From: CANJSG01 sp038203875
GTDB lineage: Bacteria > Verrucomicrobiota > Verrucomicrobiia > Limisphaerales > CANJSG01
Direction: 5' to 3'
Length of the DNA stretch: 19,669 nt
Assembly: GCA_038203875.1 (NCBI GenBank)
Contig: JBBRDN010000068.1
Coordinates: forward strand, 1 to 19,669
The notes under the pieces are model-generated. The model was not told the DNA's origin. It searched no databases and saw nothing but the letters and a program-made list of their open reading frames with translations. Below, one piece after another: positions 6,873 through 14,319 of the stretch (the first letter of the stretch is position 1; the number at the start of each line of letters is the position of its first letter). Made by a program: the position numbers and the translations under genes.

Positions 6873-8333
6873 ATGCCAACCGCACGGTCCATTGCCAGCC
6901 ATCTCCTCCCCGCTCTCCTCCTCGGCCTGTCGTTGTGCAGCTCATCGGCGGCGGCACCGTCGCCGAAGCCCAATGTGGTGTTCATCCTCGCCGACGACAT
7001 GCGCCCGGAAGCGATCCGCGCCCTCGGGAACAAGGAAATCCTCACGCCGAACCTCGACGAGCTAGTCAACCGCGGCACGGCGTTCACGCGCGCCCATATC
7101 ATGGGCAGCACGGTCGGCGCGGTATGCATGCCGAGTCGGGCGATGTTGATGACGGGAAAGCACCTCTTCCGCTTCGAGCCCAAGCAGCTCGGGGCGATCG
7201 GGACCAACCATGTCTTCCTTCCGGCGATCTTCCGCGAGGCCGGCTACCGCGACTACATCGTCGGCAAGTGGCACAACGGCGGAAGGGCGCTCTCGGCCGC
7301 GTTCTCGGATGGCACCAACCTCTTCCTCGGCGGCATGGGCGACCACTTCAAGGTTCCGATCCAATCCTACGATCCGGCCGGTCTTTATCCCGTCACCCGC
7401 GCCACCGTGCTGAAAGGCTACTCCACCGACATCTTCGCGGCTGCGGCCAAGGACTTCATCGCCCGGCAGGATGCGTCCAAGCCCTTCTTCCTCTACGTGC
7501 CGTTCACCGCGCCGCACGACCCGCGTCAGGCACCGGAGGGATATCAAAAGATGTATACCGTGGAGAACGTTTCGATGCCCCGGAACTTCCGCCGCGAACA
7601 CGCCTTCAACAACGGCGAGATGCTCGTCCGCGACGAACAGCTCCTGCCATGGCCCCGCACCGTCGAAGCGGTCCGCGAGGAGACCGCCCGCTACTACTCG
7701 ATGATCACGCATCTCGACGCCCGCATCGGAGACCTGGTCGCGCTGCTGAAGGAGAAGGGGCTTCTGGAAAACACCATCATCGCCTTCGCCTCGGACAACG
7801 GCCTCGCTCTCGGCAGCCACGGCCTGCTCGGCAAGCAGAACCTCTACGAACACAGCGTCGGCGTGCCGCTGATCGTCGCCGGTCCCGGCATCTCCGCCGG
7901 TCGGCGCAGCGATGCGCTCGTCTACCTCCATGACGTGAACCCAACGCTCTGCGAGCTCGCCGGCCTGAAGCCCGCCGCCGGGATGGATGCCCGTTCTTTC
8001 GCCGGTGTGCTGACGGGTGCGACCAACAAACACCGCGACGAACTGTTCTTCGCCTACGGCAACGTCCAGCGCGGGATCACCGACGGACGTTTCAAGCTCA
8101 TCCGCTACACCCATATCAACAAGACGCAGATCTTCGACCTGTCCGACGACAAGCTCGAACAGAAGGACATGGTCACGACGCCGGAGGGCGCGAGCGTGCT
8201 CTTCCGTCTCACGCCGCGGCTGCAGGAACTTCAGGCGGAACTCGGCGACAAACTTCCCTACACCACCAGCACCCCGGCTCCTCTAAAGATCCCGCTCATC
8301 CGCGACGAACCGAAGGCTGGCGCGAGAAAGTAG
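6873..8333 (+). CDS. Exported sulfatase (arylsulfatase family)
   Basis: 486 aa with a signal peptide (hydrophobic LLPALLLGLSL, likely cut after the SSSAAA region near residue 28). PNVVFILADDMRPEAI places metal ligands Asp41-Asp42. C85-M-P-S-R89 is the C-x-P-S-R site whose Cys is converted to formylglycine. GKWHNGG, FTAPHDPR and IIAFASDNGLALGSHG supply further active-site Lys, His, Asp and Asn. The enzyme should hydrolyse sulfate esters, probably from a sulfated polysaccharide, in the periplasm or outside the cell. A Cys-type sulfatase needs a formylglycine-generating or anSME maturase, which is not in this window. It is convergent with the esterase, with a 19-nt gap. Substrate class cannot be read from the sequence. 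Confidence 0.95.
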   Translation: MPTARSIASHLLPALLLGLSLCSSSAAAPSPKPNVVFILADDMRPEAIRALGNKEILTPNLDELVNRGTAFTRAHIMGSTVGAVCMPSRAMLMTGKHLFRFEPKQLGAIGTNHVFLPAIFREAGYRDYIVGKWHNGGRALSAAFSDGTNLFLGGMGDHFKVPIQSYDPAGLYPVTRATVLKGYSTDIFAAAAKDFIARQDASKPFFLYVPFTAPHDPRQAPEGYQKMYTVENVSMPRNFRREHAFNNGEMLVRDEQLLPWPRTVEAVREETARYYSMITHLDARIGDLVALLKEKGLLENTIIAFASDNGLALGSHGLLGKQNLYEHSVGVPLIVAGPGISAGRRSDALVYLHDVNPTLCELAGLKPAAGMDARSFAGVLTGATNKHRDELFFAYGNVQRGITDGRFKLIRYTHINKTQIFDLSDDKLEQKDMVTTPEGASVLFRLTPRLQELQAELGDKLPYTTSTPAPLKIPLIRDEPKAGARK

Positions 8334-8352
8334 GCAGCGGGCGGGGGCGGCC

Positions 8353-9216
8353 TCAAAGCTTCGGCAGCATTCCCCTGTCGGTCAGCCAGTCGGTGAAACG
8401 ATCCGCCCAACGGCCGGCGGAGGACTTATTCGACGCACGCAGGCCGAAGCCGTGGCCGGCGTTCGAGTAGATGTGCAGTTCCGCCGGCACGCCGGCCTTC
8501 TTGTAGCGCAGATACACGTCGGCCATGCCTTCGGCGATGTCTTGGCGATCGCCGTAGCCGCAGGCGATGAAGACGGGGGGCGAATCCTTCAACGGAGCGA
8601 TGGTCTTGGAGTTGCCGGGATAGATCAGCGCGTGGAAAGCCGGCTTGGAACCCTGGCGTTCGATCAGATCGGCGGCGGCGGCTTTGCCGTCGTCGAAACG
8701 CATCGCTGCCAAGACGGAGAGTTCGCCGCCCGCGCTGAAGCCGAGAGTTCCGACCTTGGCGGGATCGATGTTCCACTCGGCGGCGCGGCTGCGGATGAGG
8801 CGGAGCGCGCGGGTGTGGTCGGCGAAGGCGTGGTCGATGATCGTGTAGGTGGAGTTGGTTTCACGGGCCAGGCGATACTTCAGGACGAAGGCGGCGATGC
8901 CGTGTTCCTGGAACCATTTCGCCACGTTGTAGCCCTCGTGTTCGATGGCCAGGTTACGATGGCCGCCGCCGGGACAGACGAGCACGGCCACTCCGGTCGA
9001 CTTCTCCTTCGACGGCAGATACGGCGTGATGGACGGGTTGTGGATGCTCCAGACACTGCGGTCGCCGCCGGCGCTCGTCTTGACGACTTCGGGTTCCGTC
9101 TTCCCTTCCGAACCGGGCGCGCCGTTGGACCAAAGCGGAATCTCCTTCGGATCATCGGCGGCGAGAAGGGCGACGGGCAGGAGAACAAGCGAGAGCAGCG
9201 AGGCGATGGCTTTCAT
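8353..9216 (-). CDS. Exported alpha/beta hydrolase, acetyl-xylan-esterase/BD-FAE-like
   Basis: 287 aa starting with a signal peptide (MKAIASLLSLVLLPVALLAA). IPLWSNGAPGSEG is the usual opening of this hydrolase group in carbohydrate loci. CPGGGHRNLAIEHEG (residues 81-95) is the HGG-like oxyanion region, GTLGFSAGGEL has the nucleophile Ser161, and SNAGHGFGLR near residue 260 has the catalytic His. Related enzymes remove acetyl or feruloyl groups from polysaccharides. The convergent sulfatase next door fits joint trimming of a decorated glycan. Exact ester specificity unknown. Confidence 0.9.
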   Translation of the reverse strand: MKAIASLLSLVLLPVALLAADDPKEIPLWSNGAPGSEGKTEPEVVKTSAGGDRSVWSIHNPSITPYLPSKEKSTGVAVLVCPGGGHRNLAIEHEGYNVAKWFQEHGIAAFVLKYRLARETNSTYTIIDHAFADHTRALRLIRSRAAEWNIDPAKVGTLGFSAGGELSVLAAMRFDDGKAAAADLIERQGSKPAFHALIYPGNSKTIAPLKDSPPVFIACGYGDRQDIAEGMADVYLRYKKAGVPAELHIYSNAGHGFGLRASNKSSAGRWADRFTDWLTDRGMLPKL

Positions 9217-9446
9217 GGGTGATCGAGTTGGATGAAGCGGGGTTCATCATCATTCAGGCAGGGTTGTGGCGGGGAATCCAGCAGGGGATTCGGGCTAGCT
9301 CTTGTCAGGCTGGGCAACCTCGTCAGGGGAGTCCTGTTTGTAGGGGCTAACGATTCCTGAGAACCCCAAGCTCCGAAGAAGCGGTTGCCATAAAAAAGGC
9401 GGTCCTAAGGGCCTGAAGCGTCGCATTTAAATGTTCGCGAGAGCGC
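9217..9446. other. Intergenic stretch between the CoA-binding gene and the esterase
   Basis: 230 nt with no credible coding frame. It holds the terminator-like hairpin at 9392-9414 and two short near-repeats (GTCAGGCTGGG and GTCAGGGGAG, at about 9304-9336). The esterase promoter should lie in the left part, but I see no clear -35/-10 boxes. Confidence 0.5.
9392..9414 (-). terminator. Likely intrinsic terminator after the CoA-binding protein gene
   Basis: On the minus strand AGGC-CC-TTA-GG-(ACC)-GCCT forms a bulged hairpin directly followed by TTTTTT. It lies about 35 nt past the stop at 9447. The stem is short and bulged, so the call is moderate. Confidence 0.45.
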
Positions 9447-9815
9447 CTACAAACTCCCCGGCGAAATCCCGACAGCGACGATGCTGCAGGCTTGAATGAC
9501 GTTCAGACCCAGTCGCTCGGCTTCGGCCAGCACCTCTGCGGACTCGGTTCCGGGGTTCAACCAGAGTTCGCCGCAACCTTTTGCGGCGATGTCGGGGAGG
9601 ACCTTCAAGACGAGCGGCGGTGGCAGGTAGACACTGACGAGGTCCAGCTTATCGGCCACGTCGCGGACGCTCGCGAAAGCCGTCAATCCTTCGATCTCAG
9701 ACTCACGCGGGTTCACGGGAAAAACGCGGTATCCCTGCTTCACGTAGGCGCGCACGGCTTTGTTAGAGAACTTACCCCGGTCGTTCGAGGCGCCAATGAC
9801 GGCGACGGTTTTCAT
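9447..9815 (-). CDS. CoA-binding domain protein (succinyl-CoA synthetase-like Rossmann fold)
   Basis: From the ATG at 9815 (MKTVAVIGASNDRGKFS) the protein is 122 aa, normal for single-domain members such as YccU. VAVIGASNDRGKFSNKAV holds the nucleotide-binding loop. YRVFPVNPRESEIEG, LVSVYLPPPLVLKVLPD, ELWLNPGTES and VIQACSIV are the further family blocks in the expected order. These proteins bind CoA or acyl-CoA; the physiological role is unclear. The upstream in-frame extension (to 9923) falls in the hairpin-rich gap and is not supported. Confidence 0.9.
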   Translation of the reverse strand: MKTVAVIGASNDRGKFSNKAVRAYVKQGYRVFPVNPRESEIEGLTAFASVRDVADKLDLVSVYLPPPLVLKVLPDIAAKGCGELWLNPGTESAEVLAEAERLGLNVIQACSIVAVGISPGSL

Positions 9816-10102
9816 GATGGGGGCATGCTCGCCGAGGTTGCAGGCCATGCAAGCATCCCCGCCTGCGGAGCGCGGCCTTCCAAAGCCGCAGCGGTTGGGA
9901 ATGGCTCCTCGATCGACCCACACCTGTGCCTCGGTGCCGCTGCGTCCCGGATGGACGGCGGAGATCCCGAGACCCCATCTACCGTCCCTCCCGGACGTGT
10001 CTTTTTTGCCACGAACATCCAGCCGCTCCGTGGCTGGCCAATTTCCTAAGTCGTTTCGCGACTAGCCGAAACCAACCTCAGGTTCGGATGCTTCAACGTG
10101 TT
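9816..10102. other. Hairpin-rich gene-free stretch
   Basis: 287 nt without a credible gene. It contains GCGGC-cttccaaa-GCCGC (about 9874-9891), an 8-nt inverted pair CGCAGCGG/CCGCTGCG about 41 nt apart, a 15-nt-arm hairpin at 9944-9996 followed by TTTTTT, and a small TCG/CGA palindrome near 10050. It should include the CoA-binding gene promoter. A structured RNA on the plus strand or a palindromic repeat cluster are both possible. Confidence 0.4.
9944..10007 (+). terminator. Long-arm hairpin followed by a T6 run, plus strand
   Basis: The arms at 9944-9958 and 9982-9996 match at 13 of 15 pairs around a 23-nt loop; TTTTTT follows at 10002-10007. The shape is that of an intrinsic terminator on the plus strand, yet no plus-strand gene lies upstream before 8333. 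It may end an unrecognised RNA, or be a repeat with a chance T-run. Confidence 0.4.
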
Positions 10103-10154
10103 CTCAAAAAACAAAACAGCCGGGGAATCACTTCCCAGGCTGTTTTGTTTTGAG
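10103..10154 (-). terminator. Strong hairpin terminator after the Dabb gene
   Basis: The arms CTCAAAA(AA)CAAAACAGCC-GGGGAA and TTCCC-AGGCTGTTTTGTTTTGAG pair almost perfectly around TCAC. A/T tracts lie on both sides, so it can act in both directions. It begins 17 nt past the Dabb stop at 10172. Confidence 0.85.
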
Positions 10155-10171
10155 ATCAGTTGGCCCGACGC

Positions 10172-10471
10172 TCAGGCGAAGTCGTAGATGGTCGCCTTCT
10201 TGCAGACCTTCTTGAAGACCTTCTCCACGAACTCCAGATGCGACGGATGGATCTGGTAGGCTTCCTCGGCCTGCTTGTCGGTCACGATCAGGTTGAGCGC
10301 GACCTGGTAGGACTGGTCGACGACGGGGCGATGGCTCGGAACCATCTTGCCGACGTGGAAGTGGACCACGCCGGGGATGTTCCTCAGATACTTCTCGGCA
10401 CCGGCGATGAGTTCATCGGCGGCGTTGGGTTGGGCGGGATCGGTCCAGAAGATGACGACGTGTGACAGCAT
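10172..10471 (-). CDS. Dabb family protein (stress-responsive alpha/beta barrel)
   Basis: The ATG at 10471 (MLSHVVIFWTDPAQ) gives 99 aa, the family's usual size; the longer in-frame extension lacks family resemblance. Typical features are the opening H-V-V-I-F-W strand, YLRNIPGVVHFHVGK, and YQIHPSHLEFVEKVFKK near the C-terminus, with the conserved H-P-x-H. Dabb proteins form dimeric ferredoxin-like barrels. Some are polyketide cyclases or stress-induced, but most have no defined role. It is a single gene, divergent from the ABC genes and closed by its own terminator. Confidence 0.9.
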   Translation of the reverse strand: MLSHVVIFWTDPAQPNAADELIAGAEKYLRNIPGVVHFHVGKMVPSHRPVVDQSYQVALNLIVTDKQAEEAYQIHPSHLEFVEKVFKKVCKKATIYDFA

Positions 10472-10533
10472 AGTTTGTGGGGCGGATTGAAACCGGACGG
10501 CGTAAAACTCCAAGCCACAAGTTTGTGCGCGCG

Positions 10534-10626
10534 GCAGGTTGCCGGTTGTGGGTTGTTCGCGGGAAGCGGTTCATGGTTTGTTCTCGCCACGTCGCAAGCA
10601 ACCAGCGGCCACCACAAGCAACCTGC
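10534..10626. repeat. Gene-less inverted-repeat element at the start region of the first ABC gene
   Basis: The left arm 10534-10551 (GCAGGTTGCCGGTTGTGG) and right arm 10612-10626 (CCACAAGCAACCTGC) match at 15 bases, with a 3-nt gap in one arm. CAACC/GGTTG units recur through and beyond the right arm to about 10641. The element overlaps the first 30 codons of the longest ABC frame. Confidence 0.5.
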
Positions 10627-12485
10627 AACCCACCACCCACAGTTCGTCGACCGTCACGAAACGCCGTTGGCCCCTGCTGGGCGTGCTCGTGTTCTTGCGA
10701 CGCTATCCCGGCGCGGTCGCGGTGAGCGTCGGGCTGCTGCTGGTCAACATCTCCATCGAGATGGCGCAGCCGCAGATCATCGGCAGCGCCATCACGCAGT
10801 TGCGCTACAACGCCGAACTGGGCGTGCCGGCCGGATTGCAGGCGTTCGTCCTTCTCTTCATCGCGCTCGTCGCCATCCGCGTGGGCAACGGCATCCTGCT
10901 CGGCCCGATCCGCAACCGCCTCGTCCAACGCGCGCTCAACGACATCCGCGCCGCCGTCTATGATTCCATCCAGCGGCTCGGCTTCCGCTACCACGACCGC
11001 TCCAGCACGGGCGAATTGATCTCGCGCTCCACCACCGACATCTGGCGGCTCCAGGACTTCCTCTTCGCCTGCCTCTTCCTCGTGGTGGACATCGCGGTGG
11101 CGTTGCTGGCGACGGTGGCGCTCATCTTCCTCGTCCATCCGAAGCTCGGTTGGCTCACGCTCGCTACGATGGTTCCGACGATTGGGTTGATCGCCTTTTA
11201 CGCGAGCAAACTCCAGCCGCGCTGGCGCCAGGTGCATGACCTGCATTCCGCCATGACGACGGTGATCCAGGAGAACATCGCCGGCGTGCGTGTGGTGAAA
11301 GCCTTCGCCAAGGAGCAGGCCGAGATCGCGAAGTTCAAAGGCAAACGCGACGTGTTCCTCAACAACCTGATGACCACGGTGAACTACTGGGCGGCGCGCG
11401 TGCCGTTCGCGCAGTTCGTCTTCGGCCTGAGCACGCCGCTCGTCCTGTGGATCGGCGGACGCATGGTGATCCGAGGCGAAATCCCGGTGGGCGATCTGGC
11501 GAAGGTGGTGTTCTACCTCATGGCCATCGGCAATCGCATGGGCGCGATCGGCCAGTTCACCAACATCCTCCAGAACGCCAGCGCCAGCGCGGAACGACTG
11601 ATGGAGATCGTGGACGAGCCCCGCACGCTCGTGGGTGGGACGAAACCGCTGCCGGCCGGGAAAGGACGCGTGGAGTTTCGGAACGTGAGCTTCGCCTATC
11701 AAGGTAGGGCGGGCTTCCAGCCTGCCCCTTCTGGACCTTCGAATGCCGCAGACGCACCGACTTCAAATGGGCAGGCTGGAAGCCCGCCCTACTCTGAACG
11801 CAAGGCCCTCGACGACGTGTCGTTCATCGCCGAGGCGGGCGAGACGATTGCCATCGTCGGCGCGACGGGCACGGGCAAGACGACGTTGGTCCAGATGATC
11901 CCGCGTCTCTACGATCCGGACTCTGGCGCTGTGCTTTTAGATGGAGTCGACCTACGTGAGCTGTCGCTGACGGAACTGCGCCACAGCATCGGCATCGTGT
12001 TTCAGGAGACGTTTCTCTTCAGCTCATCCGTCGCGGAGAACATCGCTTATGGCCGTCCTTCGGCCACGCGCCACGAGATCGTAGCCGCCGCCCAAGCAGC
12101 GCAGGCCGACGAGTTCGTCACCGAACTCGCCGAGGGCTACGACACGGTCATCGGCGAACGCGGCGTGTCGCTCTCCGGCGGACAAAAGCAACGCCTCGCC
12201 ATCGCCCGCGCCTTCCTGCTCGATCCGCGTATCCTCGTCCTCGACGACGCCACCGCCGCCGTGGACTCGCACACCGAACGCGCCATCCGCGAAGCCATGC
12301 AGAAGCTCAGCCAAGGCCGGACGACTTTCGTCATCGCCCACCGCCTCAGCACCGTCCGCCATGCCGACAGGGTGGCGGTGATGGAGAAGGGGCGGCTGAT
12401 CGAGTTTGGTTCGACATCCGATCTGCTGGAGAAGAGCGCCCTACTCAATGCGATCTTTCACGGTCAGCAAGGAGAAGCCCACTGA
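10539..12485 (+). CDS. ABC exporter half-transporter, TMD-NBD fusion (degenerate-site partner)
   Basis: The longest frame has 648 aa from a TTG. Residues 1-35 come from a repeat element and no in-frame ATG precedes codon 75, so the true start is probably a GTG or TTG nearer 10682 (LGVLVFLRRYPG). An ABC_membrane domain spans about 45-330 (with ENIAGVRVVKAFAKE). NBD: A-loop SFAY, Walker A GATGTGKTT (about 441), Q-loop VFQETFLF, signature LSGGQKQR (about 545), Walker B LVLDDATAAVD, H-loop VIAHRLS. The catalytic Glu after Walker B is Asp. A 29-residue proline/glycine-rich insert encoded by a perfect palindrome (11704-11792) follows the A-loop. It forms an operon with the next gene, 2 nt apart, and should make a heterodimeric inner-membrane exporter of lipid, drug or peptide substrates. 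Confidence 0.92.
   Translation: MPVVGCSREAVHGLFSPRRKQPAATTSNLQPTTHSSSTVTKRRWPLLGVLVFLRRYPGAVAVSVGLLLVNISIEMAQPQIIGSAITQLRYNAELGVPAGLQAFVLLFIALVAIRVGNGILLGPIRNRLVQRALNDIRAAVYDSIQRLGFRYHDRSSTGELISRSTTDIWRLQDFLFACLFLVVDIAVALLATVALIFLVHPKLGWLTLATMVPTIGLIAFYASKLQPRWRQVHDLHSAMTTVIQENIAGVRVVKAFAKEQAEIAKFKGKRDVFLNNLMTTVNYWAARVPFAQFVFGLSTPLVLWIGGRMVIRGEIPVGDLAKVVFYLMAIGNRMGAIGQFTNILQNASASAERLMEIVDEPRTLVGGTKPLPAGKGRVEFRNVSFAYQGRAGFQPAPSGPSNAADAPTSNGQAGSPPYSERKALDDVSFIAEAGETIAIVGATGTGKTTLVQMIPRLYDPDSGAVLLDGVDLRELSLTELRHSIGIVFQETFLFSSSVAENIAYGRPSATRHEIVAAAQAAQADEFVTELAEGYDTVIGERGVSLSGGQKQRLAIARAFLLDPRILVLDDATAAVDSHTERAIREAMQKLSQGRTTFVIAHRLSTVRHADRVAVMEKGRLIEFGSTSDLLEKSALLNAIFHGQQGEAH
11704..11792. repeat. 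In-frame palindromic element inside the ABC gene (perfect 24-nt arms)
   Basis: The arms 11704-11727 and 11769-11792 are exact reverse complements over 24 nt (left starts GTAGGGCGGGCTTCCAGCCT); the spacer is 41 nt. The reading frame passes through without a stop and encodes GRAGFQPAPSGPSNAADAPT and then SNGQAGSPPYS. It falls in the loop between the NBD A-loop tyrosine and RKALDDVSF, where related exporters have only a few residues. Confidence 0.85.
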
Positions 12486-12487
12486 CC

Positions 12488-14290
12488 ATGGCCACCGAAG
12501 ACGACATCAAGTTGGAAGAGGAGTTCCAGCAGAGCCGCATGAGCGCCGGGACATTCCGCCGCCTGCTCGGCTACGTCCGGCCTTACCGACGGACGCTGGT
12601 GTTGAACCTCGTCCTCACCGTGCTCGCCACGGCGTCGGCGTTGCTCGGACCGAAGTTCATCCAGATCGGCATCGACCGTTTCCTCGCCACAGGAACTTCG
12701 GCCGAAGCAGCGATGCACGGCATCCTCGTCATCAGCCTGGTCTATCTCGGCAATCTGCTCGTTGGCTGGGGGCTCTCTGTCGCTCAGGTGAAGAGCGCGA
12801 TCCGCGTCGGCCAAGGCGCGATGAACGACCTGCGCATGGCCGTCTTCGAACACATCCAGAAACTTTCCCTCAACTACTTCGACAAGACCCACCAGGGCCG
12901 GATCATCAACCGCGCCGACACCGACATCGATTCGCTCGACCGCATCCTCACCTGGGGCGCGAACCAACTCCTCGCCAGCGGGCTCACGCTCGTCGGCGTT
13001 TTCCTCCTCATGCTGCGCTACGATTGGCGGCTCTGCCTCGCCGTCAGCCTCGTGATCCCGCCGCTGGCCATCGCGACGCGGATCTTCCACGTGAAGGGCA
13101 TGAACGCCTACCGGAAGATGCGCGAGCAGAGTTCACGCATGACCTCGGCGGCGGCGGAAAGCATCTCCGGAGTGCGTGTGGTGCAGGCCTTCGCACGCGA
13201 GGAGGAGAACCTCGCGCGCTTCCAGAAGCTTGGCGACGAATACGGCCGGCGCGTCGTTGTAGCCGCGCGGATCTTCCATACCTACATGCCGTTCGTCGGG
13301 CTGCTGTCCGGCATCGGCATGGCCATCGTGCTCGGTTATGGCGGCGCGCTGGTGCAGCGGAAGGAGATCACCGTGGGCGAACTCGCCGCGTTCATCCTCT
13401 ACCTGGGCATGTTCTTCGGCCCCATCCAGACGATGGGCGACCTCTACAACGCCGTGCTCTCCACCGCCGCCAGCGCGGAACGCATCTTCGGCCTGCTCGA
13501 CACGCCGCCGCAGATCCACAACCGCCCCAACGCCACGCCGCTGCCGCCCGTGCGCGGCCACATCGTCTTCCACGACGTGTCGTTCCGCTACGATTCCACG
13601 CCGGCCGACCACTGGGTGTTGAAGGACGTTTCCTTCGAGGCCAAGCCCGGCGAAACCGTCGCGCTCGTCGGCGCCACCGGCTCGGGCAAGACCAGCGTCA
13701 TCAGCCTCATCAGCCGTTTCTACGAACCGCAGCGCGGCCATATCACCATGGACGGCCTCGACCTCGCCGACGCCACCATCGAGTCGCTCCATGAACAGAT
13801 CGGCATCGTCACGCAGGACAACTTCCTCTTCACGGGCACGATCATGGAGAACCTGAAGTTTGGCCGCGTCGATGCGACGGACGACGACGTGATGGACGCC
13901 GCGAAGACGCTCGGCACGCACGAGATCATCCTGCGATTGAAGGAAGGTTATCAGACCAAGGTCTCCGAACGCGGGGCCAACTTCAGCGCGGGTGAACGCC
14001 AGTTGATCTGCTTCACCCGCGCGATGGTGGCGCGCCCTCGCATCCTCATCCTCGACGAAGCCACCAGCGCGGTGGACCCGCAGACCGAGGCGATCATCCA
14101 GCACGCGTTGGAGAAACTCTTCGAGCGCCGGACCAGCTTCGTCATCGCCCACCGGCTGAGCACCGTGCGGCACGCCCACCAGATTCTCGTCCTCGGCCAT
14201 GGCGAGATCCTCGAACGCGGCACCCACGACCAACTCATCGCCGCCAACGGCGCCTACGCCCGGCTGTATGCGGAGTTTGTGAAGGGGTGA
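12488..14290 (+). CDS. ABC exporter half-transporter, TMD-NBD fusion (catalytic-site partner)
   Basis: 600 aa, start ATG 2 nt after the previous stop with GGAG upstream. The ABC membrane domain (about 25-320, including ESISGVRVVQAFAREEEN) is followed by an NBD: A-loop SFRY, Walker A GATGSGKTS (about 395), Q-loop VTQDNFLF, signature FSAGERQL (about 499), Walker B ILILDEATSAVD with the catalytic Glu intact, and H-loop VIAHRLS. The signature motif departs from LSGGQ while the Glu is present, the mirror image of its partner. Together they give one consensus and one degenerate ATP site, as in heterodimeric exporters of the TM287/288 or BmrCD type. Substrate unknown. Confidence 0.95.
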   Translation: MATEDDIKLEEEFQQSRMSAGTFRRLLGYVRPYRRTLVLNLVLTVLATASALLGPKFIQIGIDRFLATGTSAEAAMHGILVISLVYLGNLLVGWGLSVAQVKSAIRVGQGAMNDLRMAVFEHIQKLSLNYFDKTHQGRIINRADTDIDSLDRILTWGANQLLASGLTLVGVFLLMLRYDWRLCLAVSLVIPPLAIATRIFHVKGMNAYRKMREQSSRMTSAAAESISGVRVVQAFAREEENLARFQKLGDEYGRRVVVAARIFHTYMPFVGLLSGIGMAIVLGYGGALVQRKEITVGELAAFILYLGMFFGPIQTMGDLYNAVLSTAASAERIFGLLDTPPQIHNRPNATPLPPVRGHIVFHDVSFRYDSTPADHWVLKDVSFEAKPGETVALVGATGSGKTSVISLISRFYEPQRGHITMDGLDLADATIESLHEQIGIVTQDNFLFTGTIMENLKFGRVDATDDDVMDAAKTLGTHEIILRLKEGYQTKVSERGANFSAGERQLICFTRAMVARPRILILDEATSAVDPQTEAIIQHALEKLFERRTSFVIAHRLSTVRHAHQILVLGHGEILERGTHDQLIAANGAYARLYAEFVKG

Positions 14291-14319
14291 GCCATCATCG
14301 GACAGAGCAGCGGCCCGTC

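Noticed and set aside
5437..7065. 542-codon plus-strand open frame
   Set aside because: It is antisense to the GxxExxY gene and the isomerase and runs into the sulfatase in another frame. Its composition (V/D/G/L-rich, no domain) is the usual mirror of high-GC coding DNA.
10541..10641. CAACC-rich stretch as a CRISPR or tandem array
   Set aside because: Units are irregular in length and spacing and there are no unique spacers of constant size; an inverted repeat explains the structure better.
10413..11702. 429-codon minus-strand open frame
   Set aside because: Antisense of the first ABC transporter gene, rich in H/R/E/D without domain features.
12406..13794. 462-codon plus-strand open frame overlapping the second ABC gene
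   Set aside because: Different frame of a gene with full ABC motifs; Arg/Pro/His-rich translation.
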